NCBI RefSeq assembly: GCF_963676815.1
Contig: NZ_OY781365.1
Span: 5,986,501-6,050,500, forward strand
Direction of reading: 5' to 3'
From: an uncultured Draconibacterium sp.
GTDB taxonomy: Bacteria; Bacteroidota; Bacteroidia; Bacteroidales; Prolixibacteraceae
Length of the DNA stretch: 64,000 nt
Shown one piece after another: positions 45,572 through 55,589 of this stretch. Position numbers and translations under genes: made by a program. The notes under the pieces are model-generated. The model did not search any database, was not told where the DNA came from, and saw only the letters and a program-made list of their open reading frames with translations. Each line of letters starts with the position of its first letter. Within the stretch, counting starts at the first letter, position 1.

Positions 45572-45610
45572 AAACAAGGGCTACTCGCATTGAGTAGCCC
45601 TTGTTTTTTT
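45572..45610. terminator. Strong bidirectional terminator between radC-like gene and traN
   Basis: AACAAGGGCTACTC pairs perfectly with GAGTAGCCCTTGTT around a 5-base loop, with T7 on the + strand and As on the other side, so it can serve both converging genes. Confidence 0.85.
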
Positions 45611-45626
45611 GTGTTCCATGTCTGAC

Positions 45627-46508
45627 TTATATTTTCCCAACATTTTTCGCTTTTACCAGATCCTTGTTCTTTACAATAAAACGCTGGTGTCTCCCCCCAT
45701 TCTTTTCAAATAGCTCAACTACTAATTCCTTTTTGTCTGGTATCGTAAATGATACGAAAACAAAAACAGTTGTTTCGTGAGAATTGCCATCAATAGAAGT
45801 CAGGTTATTAAAAGCACGAACCGGCTTTATAACCGTCTCCTGAATGGCTGTTCTTTTAGCTACCTTCTTGTCCACTACTTTGAACGTTAGAAAATCAATT
45901 TCAAATGGAATGTCAGAACAATTTTCCAACTCGGTGCGAAAGTAAATCATACCATTCTGACTGTACAGGCCGGTTAATGCAAACCCAATTCCAAACTGAT
46001 TGCTATTGATATTTTTGATCTGTTTCTTCCTGATCCCGTAAATTTTCTCCATAGCTAATTGAATGTTCTGTGGTGTTTTGTTTCCAAGCTCAGCGAGTTG
46101 GATTTCCACCGAATTGTCCGGCTGGTTTCCTAATTTGTATTCATGCAGGAAATCTTTCATTTCGATATTCAACTTTGCAGGATTTTCGGCATAGTTGACA
46201 ATAAACGAATAAAAACTGCCCTCGTCGGTTATTACCGAAAAGTTGGTTTCTTCTGTAAAATCCTTTACTGAAGCTTTTACCCGGACCACATTTTCTGCAC
46301 CATCGGCTTTCCCCGCTATGATATTTGAAGAACCAAGATCGATATAGCTTATAGCTGCCGGGAATAGAATATGGACAGTTTTATTGTAGGTTACTTCAAT
46401 ATTGTAGGATGAAATTACCCTGTCTTTGGGAATGACTTTGGTGTACTGGTTTTGAGCAAAAAGTGAAAAGTTGCTAAGTAGTATTATCGCGAATAATATT
46501 TGTTTCAT
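45627..46508 (-). CDS. traN: Conjugative transposon protein TraN (VirB9-like)
   Basis: A 293-residue exported protein: signal peptide (MKQILFAIILLSNFSLFAQ), then the DUF4138/TraN beta-sandwich with VHILFPAAISYIDLGS (~50-65) and a C-terminal domain with IYFRTELENCSDIPFEIDFL. It forms the outer ring of the transfer channel with TraM. It is the last gene of the leftward tra operon and ends at a strong terminator. TraO, TraP and TraQ, which follow TraN in CTnDOT, are absent here. Confidence 0.9.
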   Translation of the reverse strand: MKQILFAIILLSNFSLFAQNQYTKVIPKDRVISSYNIEVTYNKTVHILFPAAISYIDLGSSNIIAGKADGAENVVRVKASVKDFTEETNFSVITDEGSFYSFIVNYAENPAKLNIEMKDFLHEYKLGNQPDNSVEIQLAELGNKTPQNIQLAMEKIYGIRKKQIKNINSNQFGIGFALTGLYSQNGMIYFRTELENCSDIPFEIDFLTFKVVDKKVAKRTAIQETVIKPVRAFNNLTSIDGNSHETTVFVFVSFTIPDKKELVVELFEKNGGRHQRFIVKNKDLVKAKNVGKI

Positions 46509-46539
46509 GACGTATGATTTTAAGTGAATGAATTGTATT

Positions 46540-47823
46540 TTATTTGGCGGGCATGAGCAATATCCGGTGCCCTGCTTTTAGGGTTACTTTTGTGGTTCGA
46601 AGTTTTTTGGAAACATACTGCGATGTCCCTTGTATAAAACTTCGCCCCACATCAGCTGCCAATTGTTCACCTGCAGTTGTCCCTTGGTTTATGCTAATGC
46701 TTGTCCCGGCATCGCGTCCCATGGTAGCGGTAATTTCCTTTAAAGCACTGACCTCAACCGAACCGGGAATAAACAAGCCAGGCTGTCCATCGGTGTCGTA
46801 AGCTGTGAGTTGCACCGGAATGATATTACCCTTTTGTTCCAGGGAATTGATAAAAATATGTAAACGTTCTCCCTGTATCCGGGCAATACCTGTAATCAGG
46901 GCATTCTTTTGAAAATAATGGCCTCCGGTTTTAATGGCCTCCAGTAAGCGTAACTGTACATTTTGCCCGTTAACCAGTTTCTGGGTACTGTTTACACAGG
47001 CATTAATGGTATTACGTTCTGTAATTTCCTGCTTGCCCTCTGCCGAAATAAATGAATAGTTTCGGGGTTGTGAGACTTGCTTTAGAAATACCGAGTCAGA
47101 AACCGTTTGTTGCAATGCCGTTGCTGTACTTTTTGTTGAGACCTGAACTGGCCTGACTATCTTCTCATCTGTTTGCAGGTTGGCCGGTTGGTCAGTTGTA
47201 GGAACAGTTGTTCCTGGTTGCGCTGGCGCCTTGTCCGGCATATACTTGGCTGCCATCTGGTATGATTTTTCCATCAATAGGAGTTGTTCATCAATACTGT
47301 TGTCTTGCTCCTTTTCAGCCAGTTGCTGCTTCAAAGCTTCAAGCTCTGCTTTTAGCTTTTCATTTTCAGGATTCGCCTTTGGTTTTTCGTAAAAGCTGCC
47401 CAAGGTGTTGTTTATATTGTTGTAAGCAGAAGCGGAATGCTGAATTGCCCGTTTTGGGTGCTCGCTTCCCGAATATTTTTCAGGCAAGTTTGTTTCTGCT
47501 TTTGCAGAAGAAAGTATATCAAATTTCGCTGGTTCATCCTTTTGAATCATCGATGAAAACTCATCCAGCGAACGCACCGGCTTTTGCTGAAAAAGCGCTG
47601 CCTGCTCGAAGGCGTTGATTTTATCCTTCAGCAGATCCTCTTCCTGAGGTAATGGGATCTCGGTATTTAATCCAATTACTGTTTTGTTTTCCTCTTTGTC
47701 CGATGGCTTAAATATCAGCCACAGGCTTGCCCCAAAAACAAGGAACATCAAAGCAAATACCGCGTATTTCTTAAGCATCTGCTTTTGTCCAGGCTTCAGG
47801 AGTGTTTTATTGTTTTTGTCCAT
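46540..47823 (-). CDS. traM: Conjugative transposon protein TraM (VirB10-like)
   Basis: A 427-residue protein with a short cytoplasmic head, one transmembrane helix (~18-38), a long Gln/Glu-rich coiled stalk (~140-180) and a C-terminal VirB10-like beta domain (LLEAIKTGGHYFQKNALITGIARIQ, ending KAGHRILLMPA). It spans the cell envelope and links the inner complex to TraN. It overlaps traL by 17 bases, typical of this operon. Confidence 0.92.
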   Translation of the reverse strand: MDKNNKTLLKPGQKQMLKKYAVFALMFLVFGASLWLIFKPSDKEENKTVIGLNTEIPLPQEEDLLKDKINAFEQAALFQQKPVRSLDEFSSMIQKDEPAKFDILSSAKAETNLPEKYSGSEHPKRAIQHSASAYNNINNTLGSFYEKPKANPENEKLKAELEALKQQLAEKEQDNSIDEQLLLMEKSYQMAAKYMPDKAPAQPGTTVPTTDQPANLQTDEKIVRPVQVSTKSTATALQQTVSDSVFLKQVSQPRNYSFISAEGKQEITERNTINACVNSTQKLVNGQNVQLRLLEAIKTGGHYFQKNALITGIARIQGERLHIFINSLEQKGNIIPVQLTAYDTDGQPGLFIPGSVEVSALKEITATMGRDAGTSISINQGTTAGEQLAADVGRSFIQGTSQYVSKKLRTTKVTLKAGHRILLMPAK

Positions 47824-48073
47824 CTGTTAAATCTTTTAATTGATTAATGATACTGTCTTGTGGTAAGTCAAGTGGGATGATGTGTTCAATCCGAAACAGA
47901 TCCTTTACTTCCGGATCCCGGAACGAATTCCATAGCACAAAAGCAAAAAGAAGCGTAAACAAAACGCACATCCCTAAAACCACCATTCTTCGTTTTTTCT
48001 CAGGAATTCTGTCACAACTCCCTTTAAGTTTATCCCGGCTAAGCCGTTTGAACTCCGAAAATCTGTTTTTCAT
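47807..48073 (-). CDS. traL: Conjugative transposon protein TraL (DUF3989)
   Basis: An 88-residue protein with a basic head (RLSRDKLKGSCDRIPEKKRR), one transmembrane helix (VVLGMCVLFTLLFAFVLW) and a short periplasmic tail. The size, topology and position between traK and traM identify TraL (DUF3989). It starts 2 bases after traK and overlaps traM. The precise role in the channel is unknown. Confidence 0.85.
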   Translation of the reverse strand: MKNRFSEFKRLSRDKLKGSCDRIPEKKRRMVVLGMCVLFTLLFAFVLWNSFRDPEVKDLFRIEHIIPLDLPQDSIINQLKDLTDGQKQ

Positions 48074-48075
48074 GA

Positions 48076-48699
48076 TTACCTTGTTACCGTTTGAATATCG
48101 TTGTTCTGTACTACCTCGAAGTTCTCCACGGTAAAACCATGTGGGTTATTATCGCTGCGAACCGAGTTGATTAGACTGCACCTTGTCACCAGATTTCGCT
48201 CCGTGATGTTACTTTCGCGGATAATCACCTGACGGGCATAGGTTGATGCCGTATACGGATAGTTCATAAAATCAACGACCACACTATCTACTTGCAGCGT
48301 TTGGTTGATATTACCAGATATAATCCGGTTGAAATAGCCTTTTTCTAGCAGGTCCTTGTAATAGGTGTACACGCTTTTATCTGCCAGAAACATGGCCCGG
48401 TTGATATTGGATTCAATGGCATTTTTATCGGGCGAAAGCGTAAAAAACAGCTCATGAAAACGCCGGATATGTTCCCGCGCCTCCACCGGTCTGTTTTGTG
48501 CCAGATCCTGTGAAAGGGCAAGAATCAAGGATTTTCCTTTGTCCAGTACATAGATCTTTTGTCGTTGTTTTTCTGCAAAGCTATAGGCACTGAACACTGA
48601 ATAACCGGACATGCCTGCACAGAGCAGGATAAACACTATCCCGAAAAAACGGATCTGCCTAAAGCTTGTTTCAATATTTTTTAATGATTTAAATTCCAT
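48076..48699 (-). CDS. traK: Conjugative transposon protein TraK (VirB8-like)
   Basis: A 207-residue protein: N-terminal cytoplasmic segment with MEFKSLKNIETSFRQIR, one transmembrane helix (~20-40) and a periplasmic NTF2-like VirB8 domain (LSQDLAQNRPVEAREHIRRFH, then INQTLQVDSVVVD). It is a scaffold of the inner-membrane complex. The start follows the traJ stop by 13 bases. Confidence 0.92.
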   Translation of the reverse strand: MEFKSLKNIETSFRQIRFFGIVFILLCAGMSGYSVFSAYSFAEKQRQKIYVLDKGKSLILALSQDLAQNRPVEAREHIRRFHELFFTLSPDKNAIESNINRAMFLADKSVYTYYKDLLEKGYFNRIISGNINQTLQVDSVVVDFMNYPYTASTYARQVIIRESNITERNLVTRCSLINSVRSDNNPHGFTVENFEVVQNNDIQTVTR

Positions 48700-48712
48700 A
48701 ATTATCTTGTGA

Positions 48713-49711
48713 TTAATTTTTCATTAGTTTTCCTGTCATATTTCCGGCTGATGCACCGGCAACACCTGCAGCCATTGACGCAGTTTTTCCTGCCGACGAT
48801 GTCACGTTCTTACCATAATTCCCCATACCTCCGGCCATGATGATCCATCCGGCAACGGTTGGAATAGTGAAATACCCGATGATGCCAATAATCATAAATA
48901 CAATGTAAACGCCGTTGGAAGCTTCGACTGAATACGTAGCATCGGCCTGTAGTTTATCAATATCGGCTTGTAACATCAGCACCTGGATACGGGCAAGAAT
49001 GGAGCTGAACAAATCGGAAACCGGTAACCAGAGGTACACGGAGATATACCGCGAGAACCATTGCGTCATGGTGGACTGAAAGCCATCGTAAATACTGATG
49101 GCAAAGGCAATCGGACCAAGTATGGACAATACGATCAGAAAAAAGGTGCGGATGGTATCAATAACCAATGCCGCTGCCTGAAACAGCAATTCCAGAATTT
49201 CCCGAAAAAAATCGCGGATATTCTTTTTCATGTTGTACAAACTGCGCTCGATATACATCCCGGACATGGTTGCCAGATCAGACGGACTCCAGCCCAATTC
49301 TTCCAGCTGCTTGTCAAATTCTTCGTTACTGACCAGGTATGCTGTTTCCGGATTTCGTTTCATGGCTTCTACCTCCAGATCCTCTTTTAAATCGCGGTAC
49401 TTTCCCATATCAAAAGTCTGTGCTACCAGCATCTGGTTGGTACCAACAACAATGGGGCTCAACACCACATTGATCGTTCCCAAAACAAAACTGGGGAAAA
49501 ACATGATACAGAGACCGATGGCAAAGGGACGTAGGAGCGGGTAAACATCAATGGGCTCGGTGCGTGACAGCGACTGCCACACACGCGAAGCCACATAAAA
49601 CAATGCCCCCAATCCCGCAATGCCTTTTGCCACTCCTGCCATGCTGCTGCACAAGGGCGTCATCTCAAGATAGAGACTGCGTAAGATCTGATGTAGGTTA
49701 TCAAAATCCAT
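48713..49711 (-). CDS. traJ: Conjugative transposon protein TraJ (VirB6-like)
   Basis: A 332-residue polytopic membrane protein with about six hydrophobic helices, including GIAGLGALFYVASRVW (~30-45), ALVIDTIRTFFLIVLSILGPIAFAIS (~188-215) and VYIVFMIIGIIGYFTIPTVAGWIIMAGG near 275-302. This is the TraJ/VirB6 type, and it conducts DNA across the inner membrane. Its start overlaps the traI stop by one base. Confidence 0.92.
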   Translation of the reverse strand: MDFDNLHQILRSLYLEMTPLCSSMAGVAKGIAGLGALFYVASRVWQSLSRTEPIDVYPLLRPFAIGLCIMFFPSFVLGTINVVLSPIVVGTNQMLVAQTFDMGKYRDLKEDLEVEAMKRNPETAYLVSNEEFDKQLEELGWSPSDLATMSGMYIERSLYNMKKNIRDFFREILELLFQAAALVIDTIRTFFLIVLSILGPIAFAISIYDGFQSTMTQWFSRYISVYLWLPVSDLFSSILARIQVLMLQADIDKLQADATYSVEASNGVYIVFMIIGIIGYFTIPTVAGWIIMAGGMGNYGKNVTSSAGKTASMAAGVAGASAGNMTGKLMKN

Positions 49712-50340
49712 TACCAGTATCTTTCGCTTGAATCACCATACAACGCCAGCATCCTTTCCGTATCGCCTTTCTTTTGTGCCCTCAGGTACGAAACAGCAAT
49801 GTTTTTATTGGTGTAATAGCTTACCAGATTCCTGTAATGTTTTATTGAATCGTAAACACTATCAATCACGTCCATTCGCTCTTTGTCAGTCAGCGAAAGT
49901 GTACTGGCATTGACAATGCCTTTCAGATCATTCAGCAGGTAGGCGCTTTCTTCCAGTAGTTTGGTATAGCCAAAGGCAATTGCCCCCAGCTCTTCCAACG
50001 AATAGTTTTCATCCTGCAACATCCGCTGGTAAGCATTGATATAAATGTCGGTAATCTCTCCAACCATTAAAATGGTTTGCTGTACTTTTCGGGCATCTTT
50101 TACCAGGTTGTTTACGGCCTTTAATGCATCGTAATAGGCCTTGCCCTGTTCATAGACCTTTTTTACTTCCTTGAAGTTTTTGATCACATTGGAAACGGTA
50201 CTGGAGGTTTGGATAATCTCCTTGGCCGAATTGGCAATACTTGTTGCTGTATTAATCGGATCGTTTACCACCCACTGGGCTTTCAGATTTAACGAACCAA
50301 ATATGATCAGCAGCCCGGCTATAACTAATTTTGTTTTCAT
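49711..50340 (-). CDS. traI: Conjugative transposon protein TraI (DUF4141)
   Basis: A 209-residue exported protein: signal peptide (MKTKLVIAGLLIIFGSLNLKAQ) then a coiled helical body (TSSTVSNVIKNFKEVKKVYEQGKAYYDALKAV region) ending with ALYGDSSERYW. It matches the DUF4141/TraI (VirB5-like) family. It lies 20 bases after traG and overlaps traJ by one base. Confidence 0.9.
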   Translation of the reverse strand: MKTKLVIAGLLIIFGSLNLKAQWVVNDPINTATSIANSAKEIIQTSSTVSNVIKNFKEVKKVYEQGKAYYDALKAVNNLVKDARKVQQTILMVGEITDIYINAYQRMLQDENYSLEELGAIAFGYTKLLEESAYLLNDLKGIVNASTLSLTDKERMDVIDSVYDSIKHYRNLVSYYTNKNIAVSYLRAQKKGDTERMLALYGDSSERYW

Positions 50341-50360
50341 TTTCTTATTGATTTGAATAA

Positions 50361-50834
50361 TTATGAGTTTCGTTTGCTTGCCGCCAGTTGTTTGATGGCA
50401 AGCTCAATATTCCCGTCTAATTGTTCGGTTAAACGGGTAAGTTCCAGTTTCTCGGTTTCTTCGGTGGTGTAAGTGTAGTATTCCTCCAAAGAGACTTCGG
50501 TAGCATAAACCGCAGATTGTACACCTCCCAAACCAATCCACACCTCTTTATACAGGCGTTGCGGGTGATTGGCAAGGTTGATGGAGAGAATCTGCGATTT
50601 TTCTTTTTCAGTCAGACCAAGCAGCTCCTGAATGGAAGCAAACTTGTTCATGTATTTACGCTGGTCGAGCAGAATCTTACAATCAGAGTTATTGATGATA
50701 CTTTCCTTTACGATTTCTGAAGCGATAATGTCATCCACTTCCTGTGTTACGACAATGGCCTCACCGAAGAACTTGCGTACGGTTTTAAACAAATATTTGA
50801 TGTACTCCGCCATTCCTTCTTTGGCAATGGCTTT
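50361..50834 (-). CDS. traG: TraG (VirB4-type ATPase), exon 2
   Basis: A 157-codon C-terminal exon. The first codons after the intron read KAIAKEGMAEYIKYLFKTVR, the conserved block that normally follows VEEAW in VirB4 ATPases, then VVTQEVDDIIAS (arginine/Q-finger region). An ATG at 50951 that appears to start this frame lies inside the intron and is not a real start. Joined to exon 1 (53236-55260) it gives an 832-residue protein, the normal length. It is translated only if the intron splices out. Confidence 0.88.
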   Translation of the reverse strand, partial: KAIAKEGMAEYIKYLFKTVRKFFGEAIVVTQEVDDIIASEIVKESIINNSDCKILLDQRKYMNKFASIQELLGLTEKEKSQILSINLANHPQRLYKEVWIGLGGVQSAVYATEVSLEEYYTYTTEETEKLELTRLTEQLDGNIELAIKQLAASKRNS

Positions 50835-53235
50835 GTCGAGTAGGTCAGCGGCATTACTGCCGCTTTCCCCTCTAAGAACCGTACGTGAGAGTTTCCCCTC
50901 ATACGGCTCAAGCAACTCAAAACTTTTATATGTAAATAGAAGCCGGCTCATTAACCTCTGTTTTTTAATTGGTCATATCTCCTGCGGCAACTGTCGTGGA
51001 CAAGGTTTCTTACAATTTTGCCTTTGGCGTACTTTTCAGTAACGCCCCAGGACATTTCCTTGTCGATAGGATTGCCACAGAGTGGACATATACGCTGTTG
51101 TTTTTCCCAGATGTATAGCAATGATTTACGCCCTTGCAGGGTTTGCAGCATTTTGTAGGTTACCCTTTTTTCAAAATATGCTGTCCAGCTTGGGTCGAAA
51201 GGATTGGCATCGGATTTAATCTTCACATGTCTTGTAATTTTCGTATCGTACAGTCTTTTTAGTGTAATTCTGTCTTGATAGTTGTTACGGTCAAAACAGG
51301 CAGAAAAACACCAGTTCCTGTTTTTGATACGGGTGAAGTATTTGTTCACAATCCAGTACTTCCCTTTCTTCGGATGGCGGCGTTTCGCCCATTGCCACAA
51401 TTTCTGGAATATCAGGTAATCAGCTTTCCTGAAAGTATCGGATGCTACACTGTGTTTATAATAGTTTACCCAACCAGTTATTACGGGATTTAGTAACCTG
51501 ATAAGGGATTCCTGCTTACAGGCTTTATTGGAATCAATAATATCCCTCACTTTGGTCATAAACCTTTTCAAACTTTCTTTTGACGGTTTGGTTAGAAGCG
51601 TGCCTTTGTACTTACGGATGTTGAAACCGAGAAAATCAAACCCATCATCGATGTGGGTTATCTTCGTTTTTTCTTCGGAAAGGGTAAGCCCCCGTGCCTG
51701 AAGAAACTCACGCACGATAGGTAATATCTCTTGTTCCAACATTTCCTTGGTTCTGCCAGTGATAATAAAATCATCGGCATACCTTACTACATTGACTTTA
51801 GGGAAATAGGTCTGACCGTTAACGGTTCTCCTTTTGTACTTCTCCCTAAGTGTCGCTTCCAATCCGTCAAGTGCCATATTAGCAAGAGTCGGGGAAATAA
51901 TACCTCCTTGTGGTGTTCCTTCATGTGTTGGGAACAATTCCTTATTGAAAACAAAACCGCATTGTAACCATTTTTTCAAAACCTGTTTATCCATCGGGAT
52001 ATGGTTTAGCAGCCAATCATGGCTGATATGGTCGAAACAGGCTTTAATGTCGCCCTCCAAAATCCATTGGGCTGACGAACCTTTGCCTAAATCGCAGAAA
52101 CATGCATCAATTGCATCTGCTGTGTTGCGCTCCTTACGGAAACCGTAAGAGTTTTTATCGGCAGTAGTTTCTGCAACAGGTTCCAGTGCCATTAAATAAA
52201 GTGCCTGCATTGCGCGGTCTTTCATTGTCGGAATCCCCAAGGGGCGTAATTTTCCGTTTTTCTTTTTAATATGAATCCGTCTTAACGGCTGGGGTTGGTA
52301 GCCCCGTCTTTTCAGGTCATAAATTGCCTGAAACTTAGCGTTGGATGTTGCCCATACAACATGGTCAACACCTGATGTCCTTTTACCTTTATTAGAGGTA
52401 ACCCGTTTAATTGCCAATGCTTTGGCAAAGAACGAGTGTGTCAGCGTCCATTGTAAAGCTTTCACTTTACCATGTCTGCCTTCATTTAGAGCCTTTACAA
52501 TACGCGCTTGTAGCTTTTTAACCGCCATTTCACAACTGTTCCAGTCAATGCTTTCCCAGTTGTTCCATGTTTGGTCAGTAGATGCACACGATGTTGTTAA
52601 ATCGTTCATTTGCTTTTCTTCTTTTAAAAGTTCTAAAAGTTTCTTGTAAAGAGTTACCATGCGGAAGTCTGCCCACTTTCGTGTGGGGTCATGTTTCAAC
52701 CCCTATCCGCTTCATTACAAAGCAGCATTCGCTTTTTCCGCGTTCCTATACCCGCATTCCATTCGGCTTCCCTTACGGTCTGCTTACCCCGAAAACGGGG
52801 AGAAATACGGGCTTACCATGTTCCGTATAAATGACAAAAGAATGGGTTAGAATCCGTCTATCCACCGGCAGCGCTTTGTTCGTGTAACCCCAGCGTGGAA
52901 AAGGTTATCCGGCTGCATCCCTTTTGGGTTAGAGCCTAATCAGTATCGTTTGGCTCATTCGAAGTTACGATGTTTAAGCAACGGTTCACAATATGTTATT
53001 CATACCATTCAGCCTTGTTCCCACATTGTTTGATACTAACAATGGTTGCCTTCCCCTCGCAGTTCAGACTCCTCCTTTCGGAAGGGCTACGTTGTCAGGA
53101 TAGCTTCACACAATTTGGTTACCTACTCTTGCATGTATCCATAGGCTACTGTTGACGAAACAACAGGTTCAATCAGGCTGCCGCACGTTTGCAGCAGTCA
53201 GTAAAACATTCATTTATACGACTTTCATGTCGCAC
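50835..53235 (-). mobile_element. Group II intron inserted in traG
   Basis: The 5' end is GTGCGACATGAAAGTCG (from 53235), the usual GUGYG start. The 3' end is ...CTACTCGAC at 50835 (AY ending). A 34-base domain V is visible at 50876-50909 (GAGCCGTATG...CGTACGGTTC with a GGGGAAAC core), followed by a domain VI stem. The maturase gene lies in domain IV. Length 2401 bases. Insertion is between the codons TGG and AAA of traG, in the sense orientation, so splicing would restore the gene exactly. Confidence 0.93.
50951..52609 (-). CDS. ltrA: Group II intron reverse transcriptase/maturase
   Basis: It has the RT domain (KNGKLRPLGIPTMKDRAMQ, NSYGFRKERNTADA, EGTPQGGIISPTLANM and the catalytic YADDF), a maturase X domain (LLNPVITGWVNYYKH) and a C-terminal HNH endonuclease-type domain with CPLCG and HDSC. 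All core motifs are intact, so it is probably mobile and able to splice. The open frame reaches 52699. I chose the ATG at 52609, 14 codons before WNNWESIDW, which is the usual family start, giving 552 residues. Confidence 0.9.
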   Translation of the reverse strand: MNDLTTSCASTDQTWNNWESIDWNSCEMAVKKLQARIVKALNEGRHGKVKALQWTLTHSFFAKALAIKRVTSNKGKRTSGVDHVVWATSNAKFQAIYDLKRRGYQPQPLRRIHIKKKNGKLRPLGIPTMKDRAMQALYLMALEPVAETTADKNSYGFRKERNTADAIDACFCDLGKGSSAQWILEGDIKACFDHISHDWLLNHIPMDKQVLKKWLQCGFVFNKELFPTHEGTPQGGIISPTLANMALDGLEATLREKYKRRTVNGQTYFPKVNVVRYADDFIITGRTKEMLEQEILPIVREFLQARGLTLSEEKTKITHIDDGFDFLGFNIRKYKGTLLTKPSKESLKRFMTKVRDIIDSNKACKQESLIRLLNPVITGWVNYYKHSVASDTFRKADYLIFQKLWQWAKRRHPKKGKYWIVNKYFTRIKNRNWCFSACFDRNNYQDRITLKRLYDTKITRHVKIKSDANPFDPSWTAYFEKRVTYKMLQTLQGRKSLLYIWEKQQRICPLCGNPIDKEMSWGVTEKYAKGKIVRNLVHDSCRRRYDQLKNRG

Positions 53236-55260
53236 CCAGGCCTCTTCCACCAGTATCATCTTACGGATACCTTTTAATCGCCTCATTTTATTGATGAAGG
53301 CTTCCATAATAATGATAGTCACAATGGGGAAAAGTACTTTATGATCCTTTATATTATCCAGTTCGAAAACGATAAAACGTTTGTTCAGCAAATCCATTTG
53401 TTTGTCTGAATTCAGCAGGTAATCGTATTCTCCACCCCGGTAATAAGGTTCCAGTACATTCAGGAAATTGGCTACATCAAAGTCCTTTTCGCGCACCTTT
53501 TTCGATTGGAGTAACTCCGTGTACTCATCGCGCACAAACTCAAAAAAGGTATTAAAAGACGGAGCCACCTTCCCGTCCGATTTTAACTTTTCGATATACA
53601 GGCTAACCGCATTTGACAGTGCCACCTCTTCGGAACGTGTGGGTGCCTCATCCTCACTTTTCCAGAGGGTAAGGATCAGCGTTTTTATGCTTTCTCTTTT
53701 TTCAATGTCAAACACACCATCGTCGGTGTAAAACGGATTAAATGCAATCGGGTTATCCTCGGTATACGTAAAATAAACCCCGTCTTCGCCCCTGGTTTTA
53801 TAATGTATTAAATCGCATAAACCTTTGTAGCTGTTTCCAGTATCGACCAGAAGAACATGTGTTCCCTGCTCGTAATATTGCCGTACCATATGGTTGGTAA
53901 AAAAGGATTTTCCGCTGCCAGAAGGACCTAGAATAAACTTGTTCCGGTTGGTAATTATTCCTTTTTTCATCGGTAGGTCTGAAATATCCAGATGCAAAGG
54001 TTTACCTGTTAAACGGTCCACCATTTTTATGCCTACCGGCGATAGTGAACTTTGGTAGTTGGTTTCACTGGTAAAAAAGCACAAAGCCTGTTCGGTAAAC
54101 GTGTAAAACGATTCTTCTGATGGGAAATCTGCTGCATTGCCGGGAATGCCTGCCCAATACAGGGTTGGAACATCAACAGTGTTATAACGTGGTTTGCATT
54201 CCATCAGGGCAATTTGCGAGCCCACATCGTTTTTAATTTGGCGTAGCTCTTCGGATCTGTCACTCCATGCCAGTACATTGCAATGCATGCGAACCGAAAC
54301 CAATCCTTTGCTGTGTGCTTCATTCAGGTATTCGTCCAACCATTGTTTATTAATCTGGTTGGCACGGCTGTAGCTGGAAAGCGAATGCATATTACGCGCC
54401 ATTTTCTCGAATCGGGCGAGATTGGCAGTATGGTCGTCGATAAAAATGTACTGATTGTAGATATGGTTGCACGGCAACAGCAAACCTATCGGAGCGGCAT
54501 ACGAAAGCAAACAGGAACTCCGGTCTGTCGAAAGTTTTTCGTAACGGCTTTCCGTTGATACTTTTGCTGGCAGATCGTCTAAATCGGAAAGCGTATGAAG
54601 TATCAGCGAATTGTCACCGATTTTCAGTTCTCCTGCATTTAAAGTAAGATCTTTTAAAACATTGTTATGCCCGTGGGAAAGTGAAAAATACTTTTCCACT
54701 ATTCCCTCATGGGCATCAGTCCCGGTAATCTGATCGGCTGTTAAACGCCTGAGTTTTATAAAATCGCTATCGTTAACGATTTGCTCAAACTGGTTTACAG
54801 CTTCAACAAAACGCAGAACTGTTTCCTTATTTTTTATCTCTTTGGGCACGATAAATCCCCTGCCCAGTGTACTAAAAGTACTTTGTTGTTTGCTGCGTTC
54901 CTTTGTTGTTTTGGTGAGTAACAAATAACAGGTATGGTTTAAATACGGACGTTCGTTAAAGTGCCGTTCAAACGAAGAACTTAAAAAACTTAAATCCTGT
55001 TGTGGCTTTTCGGTTTTGTAGTTCTCTTTAATGTACCAATCCTGTTTATGCACTATGGAATAGTCGGGCAAAACCTTAATTGCCTTATTCCATACCGAGT
55101 GCATGGCTTCGTATTCATCCGTTGTAACCGTAAATAGCTCCGGGAGCTTTACCTCAAAAGCAATGGTTATACCAGCATCTTTGCTGATAATACACCCCTG
55201 CTCCACTGCAAGTAACGGAAACCGGCTCTCCAAAGTGGCAGCTTTTAGTGTGTTTCTCAT
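53236..55260 (-). CDS. traG: TraG (VirB4-type ATPase), exon 1
   Basis: 675 codons: N-terminal VirB4 domain, Walker A as GPSGSGKSFF (~447), and the Walker B strand KMILVEEAW as the last coding residues before the intron (W675). Reading on into the intron adds a false tail (VRHESRINECFTDCC). VirB4 ATPases power assembly of the transfer apparatus. The start overlaps traF by 4 bases. Because the intron cuts Walker B, the unspliced product would be inactive. Confidence 0.92.
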
Positions 55261-55586
55261 ACTGCCTCCTTTCTGTTGGTTTTGAACAAACGGGGAATAC
55301 TTCGGCGGTTGATTATCCGGCGTGGGAAATTATATGTTGCCTGTAATTTCATTAGCCCGTAACGCCCGAATTTTCTGTTTAAAGTAAATGTGAGCCAGAC
55401 AACCACAAATGCCAGAACAAGACCTGTAAAAATACAGGCCCATTGGTTGATACCGGCCAGGTACATTACTATGAAGACCACGAATGTACCCAGCAGGCCT
55501 CCTGCAAAAATAAACAGGTACTGGCTTTGCAGACCTTTAAACTCGGCGGGTTTATTTACCCCTTTGTTGATGGAATACACTGCCAT
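55257..55586 (-). CDS. traF: Conjugative transposon protein TraF (DUF4133, VirB3-like)
   Basis: A 109-residue protein with an INKGVNKPAEFKGL start typical of DUF4133, two hydrophobic helices (FIFAGGLLGTFVVFIVMYLAG and ACIFTGLVLAFVVVWLTF) and a basic tail. It is an inner-membrane partner of the VirB4 ATPase. It overlaps traG by 4 bases and lies 3 bases after traE. Confidence 0.9.
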   Translation of the reverse strand: MAVYSINKGVNKPAEFKGLQSQYLFIFAGGLLGTFVVFIVMYLAGINQWACIFTGLVLAFVVVWLTFTLNRKFGRYGLMKLQATYNFPRRIINRRSIPRLFKTNRKEAV

Positions 55587-55589
55587 AGC

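Noticed and set aside
50361..50951. Separate 196-residue gene starting at 50951
   Set aside because: The first 33 codons lie within the group II intron. The rest is exon 2 of traG.
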